NCBI RefSeq assembly: GCF_024198235.1
Contig: NZ_JAKCFB010000024.1
Location: 62,001-126,000 of the forward strand
Source: Myxococcus dinghuensis
GTDB taxonomy: Bacteria > Myxococcota > Myxococcia > Myxococcales > Myxococcaceae
Length of the DNA: 64,000 nucleotides
Direction of reading: 5' to 3'
The notes under the pieces are model-generated. The model was not told the DNA's origin. It did not search any database and saw nothing but the letters and a program-made list of their open reading frames with translations. The position numbers and the translations under genes were made by a program. Below are positions 62,564-64,000 of this stretch, one piece after another; within the stretch, counting starts at the first letter, position 1; every line of letters begins with the position of its first letter.

Positions 62564-63280
62564 ATGATGCGCCTCTCGCGGGGACTGTCCCTGACGTCGC
62601 TGTGTCTCTCTCTCGCCGCCTGTGGCGCCAGCAAGATGTACACGCTGCCGGTGGCCCCCGACCGCGTCTCCGAGACCCAGGCCAACCTCTGGACCTGCGC
62701 CACCCAGGCGGGGCTCGAGTCCCAGGCCCACGGCTCGGACGTCACCAGCGTCAAGTACGACGAGACCACCATGCTGTACTACCGCTACGACGGCGCGGGC
62801 GCGTTCGCCTTCCAGGTCATCGTGGACGACAAGGCCGTCCCCCCCGACCAGGTCGAGGGCAAGCTCTCCGTGGCGCGCAAGCAGGGCGAGGCCCTCTACG
62901 CCTGCGCCCAGGACCGCGCCAACCCCCACTACGTCGAGTCCGCCGCGCCTTCGTCCACCACCAACATCAACGTCAACCTGAACGCGAACGTCTCCGCCGA
63001 CGCGTCGGGTGGCGGCGCGTATGTGTCCTCGTCCTCGGGGGGCGCGTCCGCCTCCGCGTCCGTGAACATGAGCGGCACCTGCGCCCGCGCCGTGGACTGC
63101 TACGCGCGGCTGGCCAAGACGGTGTGCGAGGGCGCGCAGGACTGCTCCTTCAAGGTCGAGCTCTCCGGCAACGACGAGACGTCCTGCCGCGAGGCCCTGC
63201 TCCGCGTCCCCGACCTGCTCATGCCGTTCCGGATGGTGCGCCCGGACATCTCCGCGCCGACGGTCTGCCGCGCCGACTGA
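62564..63280 (+). CDS. Lipoprotein of unknown function
   Basis: The product has 238 residues with lipobox L-A-A-C at about residue 20. AAGGAG about 9 bases upstream supports ATG 62564. Residues 30-120 form a beta-rich domain ('LWTCATQAGLESQAHGSDVTSVKYDETTMLYYRYDG'). A central stretch rich in Ser, Ala, Gly and Asn (about 130-165) is low-complexity. The C-terminal 60 residues have Cys pairs ('CARAVDCYARLAKTVCEGAQDCSF', 'TSCREAL'). No named family. A strong hairpin follows. Confidence 0.72.
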   Translation: MMRLSRGLSLTSLCLSLAACGASKMYTLPVAPDRVSETQANLWTCATQAGLESQAHGSDVTSVKYDETTMLYYRYDGAGAFAFQVIVDDKAVPPDQVEGKLSVARKQGEALYACAQDRANPHYVESAAPSSTTNINVNLNANVSADASGGGAYVSSSSGGASASASVNMSGTCARAVDCYARLAKTVCEGAQDCSFKVELSGNDETSCREALLRVPDLLMPFRMVRPDISAPTVCRAD

Positions 63281-63295
63281 GGCCGGGAGGATGGA

Positions 63296-63331
63296 CGTCC
63301 GCCCTCGCGCCAGCTCACGCGAGGGCGGACG
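63296..63331. terminator. Perfect hairpin between convergent genes
   Basis: A perfect 14-pair stem (cgtccgccctcgcg/cgcgagggcggacg) with an 8-base loop lies between the stops at 63280 and 63357. No T tract on either side, but the position suits a bidirectional terminator. Confidence 0.55.
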
Positions 63332-63356
63332 GTGACACCCAGGACGGCAGCGGGCG

Positions 63357-64000
63357 TCAGTGGATGCGCAGCGCCAGCTTGCCCAGGTGGTGCTTGCCCA
63401 CGGCCTCGTGCGCCTGGCTCGCGTCATCCAGGCGGAAGACCTTCGACACCTCGACGTGGAACGGGCCGGCCTCGATGAGCTTGTTGAGGCGCGCCTGCGC
63501 GTCGGCGTTCGGCTCGCCGTTGTAGGCGGAGACGCGGACGCCGTCGGCGCCCTTGGGCTCCGGCAACACGCCGTTCGGGTGGGCGATGTGGCCGCCCTTC
63601 TTCACGAGCGCCAGCACCTTGTCGCGCTCGCCGCCGCCGCCCGCGAGCACCAGCGCCGCGTCCAGCCCGTCCGGCGCGAACTCGCGCACCGCCTTCACCA
63701 CGTCGTCCGAGCGCCCGTCCACGGCCTTGTCCGCGCCGATGCGCTTCGCCAGCTCCACGCCGTCCTTGCCGGACGCCACCGCGAGCACCTTCGCGCCCAG
63801 CCGCTTGGCGAACTGCACCGCCAGGTGGCCCACGCCGCCGCTGGCGCCGTACACCAGGAGCTTCGTGCCCTCGCGGACCTTCAGCGTGTCATCCACGCCC
63901 TCGAGCGCCGTGAGGCCGTCCGCCGCCAGCACGCCCGCCTGCTCCTCGCTCAACCCCTTGGGCACGGGCGATACGTAGTCCGCCTTCACCACGACGTACT
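63357..64000 (-). CDS. NADP-dependent quinone-oxidoreductase-type protein, 5' end outside window
   Basis: At least 214 residues of the C-terminal portion are visible; the frame stays open to the window edge. The NADP-binding Rossmann core is 'LLVYGASGGVGHLAVQFAKRLGAKVLAVAS', followed by 'RIGADKAVDGR' and the domain end 'DASQAHEAVGKHHLGKLALRIH'. This is the medium-chain dehydrogenase/quinone oxidoreductase (zeta-crystallin-like) family without the zinc-binding loop in the visible part. Probably cytosolic. An internal GTG at 63992 is unlikely to be the true start. Confidence 0.85.
   Translation of the reverse strand, partial: YVVVKADYVSPVPKGLSEEQAGVLAADGLTALEGVDDTLKVREGTKLLVYGASGGVGHLAVQFAKRLGAKVLAVASGKDGVELAKRIGADKAVDGRSDDVVKAVREFAPDGLDAALVLAGGGGERDKVLALVKKGGHIAHPNGVLPEPKGADGVRVSAYNGEPNADAQARLNKLIEAGPFHVEVSKVFRLDDASQAHEAVGKHHLGKLALRIH

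Noticed and set aside
1..64000. tRNA, rRNA, riboswitch, insertion sequence or prophage
   Set aside because: None was recognised by eye on either strand; a covariance-model search would be needed to exclude small RNAs.

Overview
The window is GC-rich, almost entirely coding chromosomal DNA from a bacterium that looks like a myxobacterium (Myxococcales, probably Myxococcaceae). The basis is the strong G/C preference at third codon positions, the large number of lipoproteins and secreted repeat proteins, a Pkn-type Ser/Thr kinase, Asp-Gly-Gly-Thr linkers, kelch and PEGA proteins, and a SitA-like lipoprotein toxin, a class known from Myxococcus. I see no rRNA, tRNA, CRISPR array, insertion sequence or prophage. 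The genus call is an inference.

Layout. 1-3957: a possible gene start running off the left edge, then a two-gene unit of an Ig-like lipoprotein and a PEGA/TPR-like membrane protein. 4068-12568: an exported M64 metallopeptidase and two very large lipoproteins. Between them the two lipoproteins carry the parts of an extracellular nuclease: an OB-like region, an exonuclease/endonuclease/phosphatase domain and lamin-tail-like domains. 12600-16500: a small lipoprotein, a SIMPL-domain periplasmic protein, a hemerythrin-type protein, and a ferredoxin-linked oxidoreductase. 16502-22369: a 1955-residue hybrid histidine kinase with about 30 tandem 21-residue repeats between kinase and receiver. 22902-30480: an RDD membrane protein, a Ser/Thr kinase with a transmembrane segment and phospho-site-like repeats, a subtilase lipoprotein, an outer-membrane barrel protein, a DUF2267 protein and a small lipoprotein. 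30602-36685: an M24 peptidase, a frameshifted small gene, two lipoproteins, small stress-type proteins, a YbaK-type deacylase and an orphan sugar-type ABC ATPase.

36933-38021 is the most distinctive locus. It encodes a lipoprotein with a C-terminal HNH-like toxin domain, followed after 3 bp by a SUKH (SMI1/KNR4) immunity-type gene. It resembles the SitA/SitI kin-discrimination pairs delivered between myxobacterial cells by outer-membrane exchange, without a recognisable sitB.

38140-46503: metabolic genes (FAD dehydrogenase, KamA-type radical SAM enzyme, ureidoglycolate lyase, alpha/beta hydrolase) and a large HEAT-like protein. 46640-48571: a YeiH-type exporter and a LysR regulator. 48738-54082: an M16 peptidase pair (one catalytic, one lacking the zinc motif), a secreted Cys-rich mini-protein with a readable promoter, a polysaccharide lyase-like protein, and an MlaF-like ATPase with altered catalytic residues. 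54152-64000: a di-heme cytochrome/beta-propeller protein divergent from an AraC-type regulator, a DUF3142 lipoprotein overlapping a large exported protein, an acetyltransferase, a lipoprotein, and a quinone-oxidoreductase-type gene cut by the right edge.

Most genes are single or in pairs. Convergent neighbours are repeatedly separated by strong GC-rich hairpins, mostly without a U tract. The dominant theme is the cell envelope and secreted functions: hydrolases, lipoproteins, signalling and kin-directed toxicity.
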